Counted from the stretch's first letter, positions 1-9,392 are shown. The stretch is 64,000 nucleotides of DNA from Flavobacterium sp. UBA4098 (GCA_002382495.1 DFXW01000002.1:51308-115307), one strand, 5' to 3'. Translations and numbers: made by a program. The notes: generated by a model from the sequence alone, not told the origin.

Positions 1-302
1 TTTAAAATAGAAATACCTTTAATATTTTCATCGTTTTTAGCAGCTCCGATAGCATCAATGACATCGGTTAAGCCAATCTGTTTGGTGTCTGAAAATGCGG
101 TAACCCAAGGGTCAGAATATTTCCCAGCATAGTCATTTTGAATATCTTCTAAATTCAATATGATTACCGAATTTTCTTTTACGTTAATACCGTTTTCTTC
201 TCCGCCAAAAATGGCCCCAATAAACACTATTCCAAAAAAGAATAGCATGGTGAAAACAAAAATTCCTACGATGGTAGCCAATACATTTCCTAAAAACTTC
301 AT
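1..302 (-). CDS. sppA: Signal peptide peptidase SppA, N-terminal fragment
   Basis: Only the first 100 or so codons are in the window; the gene continues beyond base 1. The start is the ATG at 302. The N-terminus (MKFLGNVLATIVGIF) runs into one hydrophobic segment at about residues 5-32, followed by a stretch (SVIILNLEDIQNDYAGKY) and then DVIDAIGAAKNDENIKGISI, which matches the start of the protease IV fold. SppA is a membrane-anchored serine protease that degrades cleaved signal peptides. The catalytic Lys/Ser lie outside the window. It is divergent from the folK fusion across a 127-base gap. The family call rests on recalled similarity to flavobacterial SppA proteins. Confidence 0.85.
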   Translation of the reverse strand, partial: MKFLGNVLATIVGIFVFTMLFFFGIVFIGAIFGGEENGINVKENSVIILNLEDIQNDYAGKYSDPWVTAFSDTKQIGLTDVIDAIGAAKNDENIKGISIL

Positions 303-429
303 AATTTTTTAATTTTCGTATAAGTAGTAATTGGGGTTAAAATGTTACACAATTGTATTTTTCAAATTGAAATTTAATTATTAACACTTCACACAAATAT
401 AGTATACTTTTAGTTAATTTGCAGCCATT

Positions 430-1569
430 ATGAAATCACAGCATCAAGTCGTTTTATCTATAGGAACTAATCAGGGGAATCGTTTGGAAAACATCGAAAG
501 TTGTTTGCAATTGATTCATCATGAGGTCGCTACCGTGGTTAAAGTTTCAAAGGTGTATGAAACGCCCTCTTGGGGATTTGATAGTGAGGCTTTTTATAAT
601 ATTGCTATTGTAGTGCATACTTTCGACTCGGCTGCCGAAATTTTGTCCAAAATTTTGGAAATTGAACAGCAGATGGGACGAGTGAGAGAAGATACTTTGG
701 GTTATCAATCTCGAATTATCGACATTGATATTGTTGCTTTTGACAATGAAATAATATCGACTGAGCAACTTAAAGTTCCACATCCCTTGATGCAAGATAG
801 AATCTTTGTTTTGAAACCGCTGTTGGATTTAAATTTAGAATGGATTCATCCTATTCTCCAAAAAGATATACCAGAGTTATTGTCTGGAACTAAAGATACA
901 TCTGAGTGTAAAGTAGTTCAAAGTCTAGAAAGTCCATTGCGAAAAATCAGCTTAGAGCAGTTCAATTATGTTGCTTTTGAAGGGAATATAGGTGCTGGAA
1001 AAACTACTTTAGCAACAAAAATAGCCGAAGATTTTAATGCTAAATCTGTTTTGGAACGTTTTGCTGACAATCCTTTTTTGCCTAAATTTTACAAAGATCA
1101 AAACCGATATGCATTTCCATTAGAAATGTCTTTTTTGGCCGATCGGTACAAACAACTTTCGGATGATTTATCGCAATTTGATTTGTTTAAAGATTTTGTT
1201 GTAGCCGATTATCACATTTTTAAATCTTTAATTTTTGCAAAAATTACCTTGGCGGATGATGAATACCGATTGTATAGTAATCTGTTTCATATCATTTACA
1301 AAGAAATGCCCAAGCCCGATTTGTATGTGTATTTGTACCAAAATTCGGAACGCTTATTGCAAAATATAAAAAAACGAGGCAGAAGCTACGAACAAGAAAT
1401 TCCTGCCGAGTATTTAGATAAAATTAATACGGGTTATTTGGATTACATCAAATCTCAAACAGATTTAAATGTCTTAATTATTGATGTTTCCGATCGTGAT
1501 TTTGTTAAAAACCATGCTGATTATCTGTATATTTTGAACGAAATTCAAAATAAGATTTCTTCAAAATAA
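430..1569 (+). CDS. folK: Bifunctional HPPK (FolK) / deoxynucleoside kinase fusion
   Basis: One 379-residue protein holds two enzymes. Residues 1 to about 155 are 6-hydroxymethyl-7,8-dihydropterin pyrophosphokinase, the folate-pathway step before dihydropteroate synthase; the signature region is at 83-101 (GRVRED, then RIIDIDI), followed by PHPLM at 117-121. Residues about 178-379 are a deoxynucleoside kinase of the deoxyadenosine/deoxyguanosine kinase type: P-loop GNIGAGKT at 185-192 and an Arg-rich lid around 314-322 (KKRGRSYEQ), acting in nucleoside salvage. The two domains are joined by a short linker. The start at 430 follows a near-consensus -7 box. The stop lies one base from the stop of the convergent gene. 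Confidence 0.92.
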   Translation: MKSQHQVVLSIGTNQGNRLENIESCLQLIHHEVATVVKVSKVYETPSWGFDSEAFYNIAIVVHTFDSAAEILSKILEIEQQMGRVREDTLGYQSRIIDIDIVAFDNEIISTEQLKVPHPLMQDRIFVLKPLLDLNLEWIHPILQKDIPELLSGTKDTSECKVVQSLESPLRKISLEQFNYVAFEGNIGAGKTTLATKIAEDFNAKSVLERFADNPFLPKFYKDQNRYAFPLEMSFLADRYKQLSDDLSQFDLFKDFVVADYHIFKSLIFAKITLADDEYRLYSNLFHIIYKEMPKPDLYVYLYQNSERLLQNIKKRGRSYEQEIPAEYLDKINTGYLDYIKSQTDLNVLIIDVSDRDFVKNHADYLYILNEIQNKISSK

Positions 1570-1570
1570 A

Positions 1571-4500
1571 CTACCTTTTTAAGGAAAAATGACCTCTTTT
1601 CTCCGGTGTATTTGCATCAAGTTTAAACACGAACCAATAATCTGAAGCAGGCAATGGTTGTCCGTTAAATGTGCCATCCCAGCCTATACTGTTCGGTCTT
1701 AATTCTTTTAGTAATTTCCCGTATCTGTCAAAAATACGTAATTCGGCAGTGGGATACGAAATCATTCCTTTAACAGTCCAGTAATCGTTATACCCATCAT
1801 TATTTGGGGTAAAGAATTTTGGTATGCTTAGAACGGTAATTTGTTTAGAGACCAAACCACAACCGTTTTTATCGTTAATCAATACTTGATGAATTCCGCC
1901 TGGAACATTGGTAAAAAGATTTGAATCTTGCCAAATTCCGTTCAAGTAATCCATGCTGTATTCATAATCTCCAGTCCCTGTTGTATTGATGGTAACGGTA
2001 TTAAAATCTACTAAATCTAAGATGTCTATAGATGTAATAGTAGCTTGATTAGATGCCGTAACTTGTATAGTCCTTGTTGCGCTGCATCCAGATTGATTGG
2101 TCACTTCGACAGTGTAGCTTCCCTCAGAATTTACACCTAATGTTGGACTAGTTGCTATAGAATTACCTCCGTCTTTTTTCCAATTGTAATTGAAGTTAGC
2201 GGCTAAAGAGTTGTCAAGAAAACCAGGATTTAATGTTACAAAGAACGTTGGTATATTAGAACAGATTAATTCGGTTGCATTTAATTCAATATTCGGTAGT
2301 GTATGAACGACAAAAGGAATAGTTAAAGTTGCTGAACAATTTGGATTTATAGGATTTTCAACAATTACGGTTACATTTTGTGTTGCTGATACAAATGGAT
2401 TGGGAAGCGGACTTGGTAAAATAGTGTTGTTTTGATCGTAATATGTAACAGTCATTCCAGTTTGTCCACCTAGAATAGTAGTTTGAAATGTCGAAGTGTC
2501 AAAAGCATATTTGCCATCTTGATTTGCAGGGTCAGCTTCGTCATCACAAACGGTTGTTAATGTTGATGGAATTGGTGTTGCTGTTGGAATTACATCTACA
2601 TAAAAGGATATGGTGGTTTCTGCAAAACATTGTTGCGAAGTGTTATTCGATACAATTGCCTTTATTGTTTGAGTTGCACTAGAGAAAGTGGAGGGGAAAG
2701 GGCTCGTAATTAAGGTTCCGTTTGCATCTTGCAATGGGTTATCGTTTAGGTCTAAATAACGCACATTAACATTGGTTTGACCGTTTAATAAATTGGTTTC
2801 AAGATTCGAAGTGTCAAAATTTACTATTCCGGTTGAGTTACTATCGCATGCTCTTAGATCGTTTATAGTATTGGCTTTTGGTAACGCTTCTACATTCAAA
2901 CGAATGTAAGGACCAACTCCAACACAAGAATTGGTAACAATATCAGTTTCTATTCGAACCCAAATATCTTGGGAGTTAGCATAACCAATATTTCTATAAT
3001 GGGCAATGTCTGTTATAGCATTCAATTGTGATAAGGCGTCTGCTTGGTTTCTGTAATAGTTGATAGTATAGTTTTGGGATTGAGTTGGTAATTGAGCAAG
3101 GATTGCTGCCCTTGTTGTCGAAAAATCAAATGTAGCAATCCCGTCACTACTGTTGTTGCTAGTTGAATTGTTTCCGTTAGTATCTAAGAAATCATCACAA
3201 ACTGTAAACGAAAAAGTTGAAGAGGGCTGAAAATTAGTCGTAGGAACAACCAGAGTGATTTGGGCAGGAGAACTACATCCAGTTACGGCATTATATACCC
3301 GAACTCCAATGGGCATTGTGCTTGGCGTTGTGTTATTAAAACTGAACCCATTTGGTATTAGATCAGAAAGTATTTCGTTTGTGGCACTGGTAAATGAGTT
3401 GAAATATTTGAACGTTTCGTTAGTATAATTTGCTGAAATTAAATCATTGTTCACAGTTAAATTAAAAGTAGTTTTTCCATCCGAAGTTGCATCGGTATCA
3501 CATTGGGTAATGGAGATGTTTTGTACAATAGGCATTGGGTTTATCGTAGCGACAATTTGGGTTCTATCGGATGTACAACCAGTACTCACATAATAAGTAG
3601 TGGTACTAGTTAAATTGATAGATGTATAACTATTTCCTGTCGCTATTGGGGTACCTCCCGTTGCAGTAGTGTACCATTCTATTGTGCCAAATGTAGCTGT
3701 AGCATTAAGTGTAACGCTTCCGGGTCCACAATTGGAATTAGAATTTGCAGCCGTTATTTTGCCAGCCATAGTCAATGAGGTACTAGCTGATAGTTGTAAG
3801 GTAGGGTCTCCAGGCATTCCTCCATACTCGACAATATAACCTTGGGGTTGGTAAGGACCACTAGCAGCTCCTGTATTGGGTAAATCATTCCAAGATCCTG
3901 GAATTCCAATTCCAGGTGCTGTAATATGGGCATAATCCTCATCTCCTGCATTATTAGGCTCACCTGTGTTCCAAAATGCAAAATTAGTGGTTGAACCGTT
4001 AGCTAAACCATTCCAAAAAATGGTACCTGCCCCTCCATTAGCTTGACCCTCGGGTCCAGTGACCCATTTCCAAACACCTTCAGTTCCTTCGTCTGTGCCG
4101 CCAATCCATCCAGTGCCAGGAGCTTGTTTACCTGCTAATGGGGCTTCATCTGCAGCAGTTATAGTTGCCAAATACCCTTGTAATCCATAAAATGTTTTGG
4201 TGGCTGCTGCTGTCTTTGCATTGGACCAAGTAATCCCTAAATCAGAAATATATTCGTAATAGTGACCATTTCTCGGTAAGTAATTGGCATTTCCATTACC
4301 TAATGTAATTGAAAAATTACGGGTACCATTAGGATTAGGATTGGAGTTATAATAAATAACATCTTTGATGGCTGCTTCAAAATCTGAGTAATTCACTTGG
4401 ACACCTGATGTTGGACTTGAAAGTTTTAATTTTCCTTCCAAGGCATTCCATGAAGTTGTAAGAGTAGGATGTAATAAAGGGTTGGTTAATAATAATTGAT

Positions 4501-4768
4501 CCTGCCCTATAACATATCCAGAGGAAATTTGAATGAAAACTGCTTCCGTAGTTAATTCTGTTGGGTCGTGTGTTATTGTTACGCTGCTAACTATTTTTGT
4601 TTGTGAAAGCGGACAATAATTTGCATTACCAGTGGCAGAAATTGTTGGCGCTACCGGCGCAACATTTTTTATTAAAGGGGGATCAATATTTTTAGGAATT
4701 GCAAATCCCAAATGGATTTCAAATACTATAAATAAAGCTAAGAAGGGAATTTTAAAGCTATTCTTCAT
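1571..4768 (-). CDS. Secreted lectin-like T9SS cargo with gliding-type C-terminal sorting domain
   Basis: A 1065-residue exported protein. It begins with a signal peptide (MKNSFKIPFLALFIVF, to about residue 23). A C-type-lectin-like domain is visible at about 165-316 (ATITAADE near 201, WIGGTDEG at 221-228, GEPNNAGDEDY at 269-279, GYIVEYGG at 310-317). Next come Ig-like and repeated segments, each with a conserved C-D pair of the TxCDDxxD type. The last 85 or so residues are a type B T9SS sorting domain (FFTPNNDGYNDYW, then IFDRYGKLL, GWDGTFNGQPLP and a DYWF strand). It is therefore probably secreted by the type IX system and either released or bound at the cell surface. The ligand is unknown; carbohydrate or protein binding is an inference. 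Confidence 0.88.
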   Translation of the reverse strand: MKNSFKIPFLALFIVFEIHLGFAIPKNIDPPLIKNVAPVAPTISATGNANYCPLSQTKIVSSVTITHDPTELTTEAVFIQISSGYVIGQDQLLLTNPLLHPTLTTSWNALEGKLKLSSPTSGVQVNYSDFEAAIKDVIYYNSNPNPNGTRNFSITLGNGNANYLPRNGHYYEYISDLGITWSNAKTAAATKTFYGLQGYLATITAADEAPLAGKQAPGTGWIGGTDEGTEGVWKWVTGPEGQANGGAGTIFWNGLANGSTTNFAFWNTGEPNNAGDEDYAHITAPGIGIPGSWNDLPNTGAASGPYQPQGYIVEYGGMPGDPTLQLSASTSLTMAGKITAANSNSNCGPGSVTLNATATFGTIEWYTTATGGTPIATGNSYTSINLTSTTTYYVSTGCTSDRTQIVATINPMPIVQNISITQCDTDATSDGKTTFNLTVNNDLISANYTNETFKYFNSFTSATNEILSDLIPNGFSFNNTTPSTMPIGVRVYNAVTGCSSPAQITLVVPTTNFQPSSTFSFTVCDDFLDTNGNNSTSNNSSDGIATFDFSTTRAAILAQLPTQSQNYTINYYRNQADALSQLNAITDIAHYRNIGYANSQDIWVRIETDIVTNSCVGVGPYIRLNVEALPKANTINDLRACDSNSTGIVNFDTSNLETNLLNGQTNVNVRYLDLNDNPLQDANGTLITSPFPSTFSSATQTIKAIVSNNTSQQCFAETTISFYVDVIPTATPIPSTLTTVCDDEADPANQDGKYAFDTSTFQTTILGGQTGMTVTYYDQNNTILPSPLPNPFVSATQNVTVIVENPINPNCSATLTIPFVVHTLPNIELNATELICSNIPTFFVTLNPGFLDNSLAANFNYNWKKDGGNSIATSPTLGVNSEGSYTVEVTNQSGCSATRTIQVTASNQATITSIDILDLVDFNTVTINTTGTGDYEYSMDYLNGIWQDSNLFTNVPGGIHQVLINDKNGCGLVSKQITVLSIPKFFTPNNDGYNDYWTVKGMISYPTAELRIFDRYGKLLKELRPNSIGWDGTFNGQPLPASDYWFVFKLDANTPEKRGHFSLKR

Positions 4769-4804
4769 GCTATAAATTTAGTATTTTCAACGGATTAAGC
4801 CAAT

Positions 4805-5341
4805 TTATTTTGTGAAATGCATTTTTTGAAACAAATCCCAAACTACAATTCCAGCACTTACTGAGATGTTAAGTGAATGCTTTGTTCCTAGTTGGGGAAT
4901 TTCGATAGCGCCATTGCAAATAGCAACTGCTTCTTGGGCTACACCAAAAACTTCGTTACCAAAAACTAATGCATATTTTTGATTGTTTTCAACTTTAAAA
5001 TTTTGAAGAAGAATAGCGCTTTCTACTTGTTCGATGGCAAAAGTTAGAATTTTTTTAGATTTAAGTTTAGTAATTACATCCAATACATTTTCAGCATGCT
5101 CCCAAGCTACTGTTTCTGTTGCGCCCAAAGCAGTTTTGTGAATTTCTTTGTTGGGTGGAATAGCCGTTATACCGCACAAGTATATTTTTTCAATTAAAAA
5201 GGCATCAGCCGTTCTAAAAACAGATCCAATATTGTGTAAACTCCGAATATCGTCTAACACCAGTATTAATGGCGTCTTTTCTGATTTTTTAAAATCTTCA
5301 ATCGATTTTCTGTCAAGTTCGCTATTTTCTAATTTTCTCAT
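4805..5341 (-). CDS. TrmH/SpoU-family RNA 2'-O-methyltransferase
   Basis: A 178-residue SPOUT methyltransferase. The three SpoU motifs are visible: LVLDDIRSLHNIGSVFRTADAF near the N-terminus, ALVFGNEVFGVAQEA in the middle and IPQLGTKHSLNISVSAGIVVWD near the C-terminus; together they form the knotted SAM site. It probably methylates a tRNA or rRNA ribose; the exact nucleotide cannot be read from sequence. An in-frame ATG at 5362 exists, but it lies in the terminator hairpin of the upstream gene, so I chose the internal ATG at 5341 (MRKLENSELDRKS). The gene sits between the T9SS cargo and the DUF1573 gene, all on the minus strand. Confidence 0.87.
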   Translation of the reverse strand: MRKLENSELDRKSIEDFKKSEKTPLILVLDDIRSLHNIGSVFRTADAFLIEKIYLCGITAIPPNKEIHKTALGATETVAWEHAENVLDVITKLKSKKILTFAIEQVESAILLQNFKVENNQKYALVFGNEVFGVAQEAVAICNGAIEIPQLGTKHSLNISVSAGIVVWDLFQKMHFTK

Positions 5342-5360
5342 TATAGTGGTATGTCTAGGC

Positions 5361-5398
5361 ACAAAAAAAGCTTCCGTAAAAGTAGGAAGCTTTTGTGT
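5361..5398 (-). terminator. Rho-independent terminator of the DUF1573 gene
   Basis: An ACAAAAGCTTCC / GGAAGCTTTTGT stem with a 9-base loop, followed on the minus strand by a T-run. It stands between the DUF1573 stop and the methyltransferase start. Confidence 0.8.
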
Positions 5399-5414
5399 AT
5401 ATATTGAATTATAA

Positions 5415-5843
5415 TTAGCTTTTAGCTGACGCAGCTACAACATTACCTTTAATTGTTAAAACCTTAGTAGGTTGTCCAGCAGCATTAGATGAAATGGTAA
5501 CTGTTTTTGTAAAAGTACCAACTCTACTAGTATCATATTTTACTCCAATTGATCCTTTTGACCCGGGAAGAATAGGTTCTTTTGGAGTTGATGGTACAGT
5601 ACAACCACAAGATCCTTGTGCATTTGTAATTACAAGTGGAGCATTTCCATTATTAGTAAAAACAAATTCTCTTTTTCCATCCGCATTTTGAGAAATTGTC
5701 CCGTAATCAATCACCTCATTGGCAAAGACCATTCCTGCACCGGCTACTTTATTAGTTACATGTTTTGCTTTTTTTGATGTTTCTTGCGCGTTTGCAGCTA
5801 CTGTTCCAAGAACCAATAGTGCTACAACTAGTATTTTTTTCAT
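5415..5843 (-). CDS. Exported DUF1573-domain protein
   Basis: A 142-residue protein with a clear Sec signal peptide (MKKILVVALLVLGTVAANAQ). The mature part is a single Ig-like DUF1573 domain at about 38-135: FEV-type start (VIDYGTISQNADG), FTNNGNAPLVI and the hallmark SCGCTVP near residue 79, then KVLTIKGNV at the end. The family is very common in Bacteroidetes and its function is unknown; a periplasmic or outer-membrane location is inferred. A TAnnTTTG box reading toward the gene lies at 5872-5879, and a strong hairpin terminator follows the stop, so it is probably a single-gene transcript. Confidence 0.9.
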   Translation of the reverse strand: MKKILVVALLVLGTVAANAQETSKKAKHVTNKVAGAGMVFANEVIDYGTISQNADGKREFVFTNNGNAPLVITNAQGSCGCTVPSTPKEPILPGSKGSIGVKYDTSRVGTFTKTVTISSNAAGQPTKVLTIKGNVVAASAKS

Positions 5844-6004
5844 AATGTTAGTTAAATTAAATTTTGAAATACAAAGCTATATAAATTTTAGAAATTAGCC
5901 TTACTAATTCAACTAAAAAAAGGTTAAAATGTAAGAACAGTTCTTTATTCGCTTTAAAATCTATAAATTCGCTCTCACATTAGAAATTGATTAAAACATT
6001 TGAT

Positions 6005-8611
6005 TTGGCAGCAAAAGAAAAAGTAGTAAAGGAAACTCCGTTAATGAAACAATACAATGAAATTAAGGCAAAGTACCCTGATGCTTGTTTGTTGTTTCGT
6101 GTGGGAGATTTTTATGAAACCTTTGGAGAAGATGCTATTAGGGCCTCTAAAATACTAGGAATTGTATTGACAAAAAGAGGTGCGGGTTCTGAAACTGAAA
6201 CTGCTTTAGCGGGTTTTCCACACCATTCCTTAAATACGTATTTGCCTAAATTAGTAAAGGCAGGTTTGCGTGTTGCTATTTGTGATCAATTGGAAGATCC
6301 AAAAATGACTAAAACTATTGTGAAACGTGGTGTTACCGAGTTGGTTACGCCAGGTGTTTCTATGAACGATGAGGTTTTACAGGCTAAAGTCAATAATTTT
6401 TTGGCTTCCATTTATTTTTCTAATAAGTCAATTGGAGTTTCTTTTTTAGATGTTTCTACAGGTGAGTTTTTGACTGCACAAGGGAACGCAGAGTACATTG
6501 ATAAATTACTACAGAATTTCAGTCCAAGTGAAGTTTTGGTACCTAAGAATAATAAAAATGATTTCAAAGCCACTTTTGGAGAGGATTATCATAGTTTTTA
6601 TCTAGAAGATTGGTTGTACAAAGAAGATTACGCATTTGAAACTTTAACCAAACATTTCCAAACCGTTTCATTGAAAGGTTTTGGAATTGAAGAGTTAAAG
6701 GAAGGAATCATAGCTTCGGGAGCTATTTTGTATTATTTATCCGAAACACAGCATAACAAAGTTCAACATATAACGTCTATTCAACGGATCGCTGAGGATG
6801 CTTATGTTTGGATGGACCGATTTACCATTCGAAACCTTGAATTATACCATAGCTATAATCCAAATGCGGTTACGTTACTGGATGTTATTGACAGAACGCT
6901 TTCGCCAATGGGTGGTCGTTTGTTAAAACGTTGGTTGGCATTGCCATTAAAAGACAACGCTAAAATTCAAAGTCGCCATCAAGTTGTTGCGTATTTGAAA
7001 GACAATCAAGAAATTTTAAAAAGCATCCAGTCGCAAATCAAACAAATTTCAGATTTGGAACGTTTGATTTCGAAAATTGCAGCTGGAAAAGTTTCGCCGC
7101 GAGAGGTGGTTTATTTAAAAGAATCCTTGGATGCTATACTTCCAATTAAAGCCTTGGCTTTGCAAAGTCCTCAGGAAGCCGTAAAGGTAATTGGAGATCA
7201 TTTGCATAGTTGCGATTTATTACGTGAAAAAATAAAAACCACACTGAATCAAGAAGCGCCAGTGGCAATTGCCAAAGGAAATGCGATTGCTACAAACGTG
7301 AATGCCGAATTAGATGAATTACGTGCCATTTCGACATCAGGGAAAGAATTTTTAGAGGGAATTGAAAGAAGGGAATCGGAGCGAACAGGAATTTCGTCTT
7401 TGAAAATTTCGTTCAACAATGTTTTTGGCTACTATATTGAAGTGAGAAATACGCACAAAGATAAAGTACCGGAAGAATGGATTCGCAAACAAACTTTGGT
7501 TAATGCGGAGCGTTATATTACCGAAGAATTAAAGGAATACGAAACCAAGATTCTAGGAGCCGAAGAAAAAATACACAAAATTGAATCGGAATTGTTTGAA
7601 CAATTGGTGCAATGGATTAGTACCTACATCAAACCGGTTCAAATGAATGCCAATTTAATCGCGCAATTGGATTGTTTATGTTCGTTTACACAATTGGCAA
7701 TTGAAAATAAATACGTTTGCCCAGAAATTGACGAGAGTTTCGAATTGGAAATCAAAGAAGGAAGGCATCCAGTAATTGAGAAACAATTACCGGTTGGAAC
7801 ACCTTACATTTCTAATGATGTGTTCTTGGACAGAGAATCACAACAATTGATAATGATTACGGGACCTAATATGTCTGGAAAATCAGCTATTTTACGTCAA
7901 ACAGCTTTAATTGTACTCTTGGCTCAAATGGGAAGTTTTGTTCCGGCAGAGAGTGTTAGAATGGGAATTGTAGATAAAATTTTCACAAGAGTTGGCGCAA
8001 GCGATAATATTTCGATGGGCGAATCGACCTTCATGGTCGAAATGAACGAAACCGCTTCCATCTTGAACAATATTTCGGATAGAAGTTTAGTGCTTTTGGA
8101 CGAAATTGGTAGAGGAACAAGTACCTATGATGGAATTTCGATTGCTTGGGCTATTGCTGAGTTTCTACACGAGCATCCGGCACAACCCAAAACACTTTTT
8201 GCGACACATTATCACGAATTAAATGAAATGAGTGAATCGCTGCCAAGAATTCAAAATTATAATGTAGCGGTCAAAGAATTGAAAGACACGGTTCTTTTTG
8301 TTAGAAAGTTGGTAAAAGGAGGCAGTGCGCATAGTTTTGGTATTCATGTGGCTAAAATGGCTGGAATGCCTCAGATTGTGATTTTGAAAGCACAAAAGTT
8401 ATTGAAGAAATTAGAAAAGAACCATTCGAATGATGCGCTCAATGGAATCAAAGAAATTAAGGACGAAATGCAAATGAGTTTTTTCAATTTAGACGATCCT
8501 CTTTTGGAAGAAATTAAAGACGAAATTCTGAATTTAGATATCAATACGATTACGCCAATGGAGGCTTTGATGAAGCTGAATGAAATAAAAAGAATGCTGA
8601 CTAAAAAATAG
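6005..8611 (+). CDS. mutS: DNA mismatch repair protein MutS
   Basis: MutS recognises mismatches and small loops and recruits MutL. The open frame begins with a TTG at 5987, but I place the start at the second TTG, 6005, because the protein then begins MAAKEKVVKETPLMKQY as I recall for flavobacterial homologues. This also puts the mismatch-probing Phe-Tyr-Glu at residues 36-38, as in E. coli. The 868 residues include the Walker A motif GPNMSGKS at 620-627, Walker B Asp-Glu near 699-700 (LLDEIGRGTSTYDG) and a helix-turn-helix dimerisation tail. No ATG precedes the conserved N-terminus, so a non-ATG start is required. No mutL is nearby. Confidence 0.95.
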   Translation: MAAKEKVVKETPLMKQYNEIKAKYPDACLLFRVGDFYETFGEDAIRASKILGIVLTKRGAGSETETALAGFPHHSLNTYLPKLVKAGLRVAICDQLEDPKMTKTIVKRGVTELVTPGVSMNDEVLQAKVNNFLASIYFSNKSIGVSFLDVSTGEFLTAQGNAEYIDKLLQNFSPSEVLVPKNNKNDFKATFGEDYHSFYLEDWLYKEDYAFETLTKHFQTVSLKGFGIEELKEGIIASGAILYYLSETQHNKVQHITSIQRIAEDAYVWMDRFTIRNLELYHSYNPNAVTLLDVIDRTLSPMGGRLLKRWLALPLKDNAKIQSRHQVVAYLKDNQEILKSIQSQIKQISDLERLISKIAAGKVSPREVVYLKESLDAILPIKALALQSPQEAVKVIGDHLHSCDLLREKIKTTLNQEAPVAIAKGNAIATNVNAELDELRAISTSGKEFLEGIERRESERTGISSLKISFNNVFGYYIEVRNTHKDKVPEEWIRKQTLVNAERYITEELKEYETKILGAEEKIHKIESELFEQLVQWISTYIKPVQMNANLIAQLDCLCSFTQLAIENKYVCPEIDESFELEIKEGRHPVIEKQLPVGTPYISNDVFLDRESQQLIMITGPNMSGKSAILRQTALIVLLAQMGSFVPAESVRMGIVDKIFTRVGASDNISMGESTFMVEMNETASILNNISDRSLVLLDEIGRGTSTYDGISIAWAIAEFLHEHPAQPKTLFATHYHELNEMSESLPRIQNYNVAVKELKDTVLFVRKLVKGGSAHSFGIHVAKMAGMPQIVILKAQKLLKKLEKNHSNDALNGIKEIKDEMQMSFFNLDDPLLEEIKDEILNLDINTITPMEALMKLNEIKRMLTKK

Positions 8612-8676
8612 TTTTCATTTAAAGTTTACGTTATCAGAAGATTAAGCTTATGTGGCTATTTTTTTGTAGAAAAGGC

Positions 8677-8706
8677 TTGTGTAATTGAATTAATGTATTA
8701 AATTTG
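8677..8706 (+). promoter_or_regulatory. Bacteroidetes-type promoter of the tRNA pair
   Basis: TTG at 8677-8679 and TAAATTTG at 8699-8706 are separated by 19 bases, matching the -33 TTG / -7 TAnnTTTG consensus of Bacteroidetes housekeeping sigma factor promoters. It stands 50 bases before tRNA-Gly. Confidence 0.7.
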
Positions 8707-8756
8707 CATCCGCAATACAGAACAAGTATCGCGATTCTTTCTTAAGAATTGAAAAT

Positions 8757-8829
8757 GCGAAAATAGCTCAGTTGGTAGAGCGCGACCTTGCCAAGGTCGA
8801 GGTCGCGGGTTCGAGCCCCGTTTTTCGCT
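8757..8829 (+). tRNA. tRNA-Gly (GCC)
   Basis: A complete cloverleaf: acceptor GCGAAAA pairs with TTTTCGC, the D-arm contains AGCTCAGTTGGTAGAGC, the anticodon loop is TTGCCAA (anticodon GCC) and the T-arm contains GGTTCGAGCC. A CCA follows the discriminator base at 8830-8832. It is probably cotranscribed with the tRNA-Leu gene 15 bases downstream. Confidence 0.96.
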
Positions 8830-8844
8830 CCAAAACCATACAAT

Positions 8845-8930
8845 GCTCGGATGGTGAAATTGGTAGACACGCTGGACTTAAAATCCAGTGAACAGCAATG
8901 TTCGTGCGGGTTCAAGTCCCGCTCTGAGTA
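8845..8930 (+). tRNA. tRNA-Leu (TAA)
   Basis: An 86-base class II tRNA with a long variable arm (GTGAACAGCAATGTTCGT region). The anticodon loop is CTTAAAA with anticodon TAA, reading UUA/UUG. The acceptor GCTCGGA pairs with TCTGAGT with G-U pairs. CCA is not encoded. Confidence 0.94.
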
Positions 8931-8932
8931 CT

Positions 8933-8963
8933 AAAGCCTCTTCAATTGAAGAGGCTTTTTTTT
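8933..8963 (+). terminator. Rho-independent terminator after the tRNA pair
   Basis: The stem AAAGCCTCTTC / GAAGAGGCTTT with an AATT loop is followed directly by a run of T residues. Confidence 0.88.
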
Positions 8964-9012
8964 GTTTTTTGTACAATGAATAAATTGATACCGGTTTTGG
9001 CCGGGAAGCTAT

Positions 9013-9360
9013 ATGGGAACTTTTGTAATTACGAAACGATTTAATGACGAATATAAATTTGTATTTGCTTCACGAAAAGGGAAGACGATATTTACAAGTT
9101 TGAGTTACGAACTTAAATTCGAAGGGGAAGAAGCAATAGAAAAGTTTAAATTGAATACAAGCCAGGCTACGTTCTTAAAATTTAAGTCAACGAAAGGGAA
9201 ATACTATTTTAAGGTATTGTTATATGGAGAGCACTTTGCAACAAGTAGAAAGTATACTACGGAACTTCGATTAGAAAAAGGAATTGCTGAAATTGTAAAA
9301 TATGCCTCAATTTCAGAAGTATTGGACTTTACATCTAACGATGTTATTTTCACTGATTAA
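9013..9360 (+). CDS. DUF1508 (YegP-like) protein
   Basis: A 115-residue protein with two tandem repeats of the DUF1508/YegP type: about 3-50 (FVITKRFNDEYKFVFASRKG, then SYELKFEGEEAIEKF) and about 55-105 (KGKYYFKVLLYGEHFATS, then YTTELRLEKGIAEI). The repeats keep the pattern of strand, turn, strand and helix but are divergent from the enterobacterial YegP sequence. Function is unknown, and there is no signal peptide. It stands alone between the tRNA terminator and a bidirectional terminator, in a region without other operon partners. Confidence 0.75.
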   Translation: MGTFVITKRFNDEYKFVFASRKGKTIFTSLSYELKFEGEEAIEKFKLNTSQATFLKFKSTKGKYYFKVLLYGEHFATSRKYTTELRLEKGIAEIVKYASISEVLDFTSNDVIFTD

Positions 9361-9392
9361 CCAAAAACACATAGAAAACGAATTGTCCTAAA

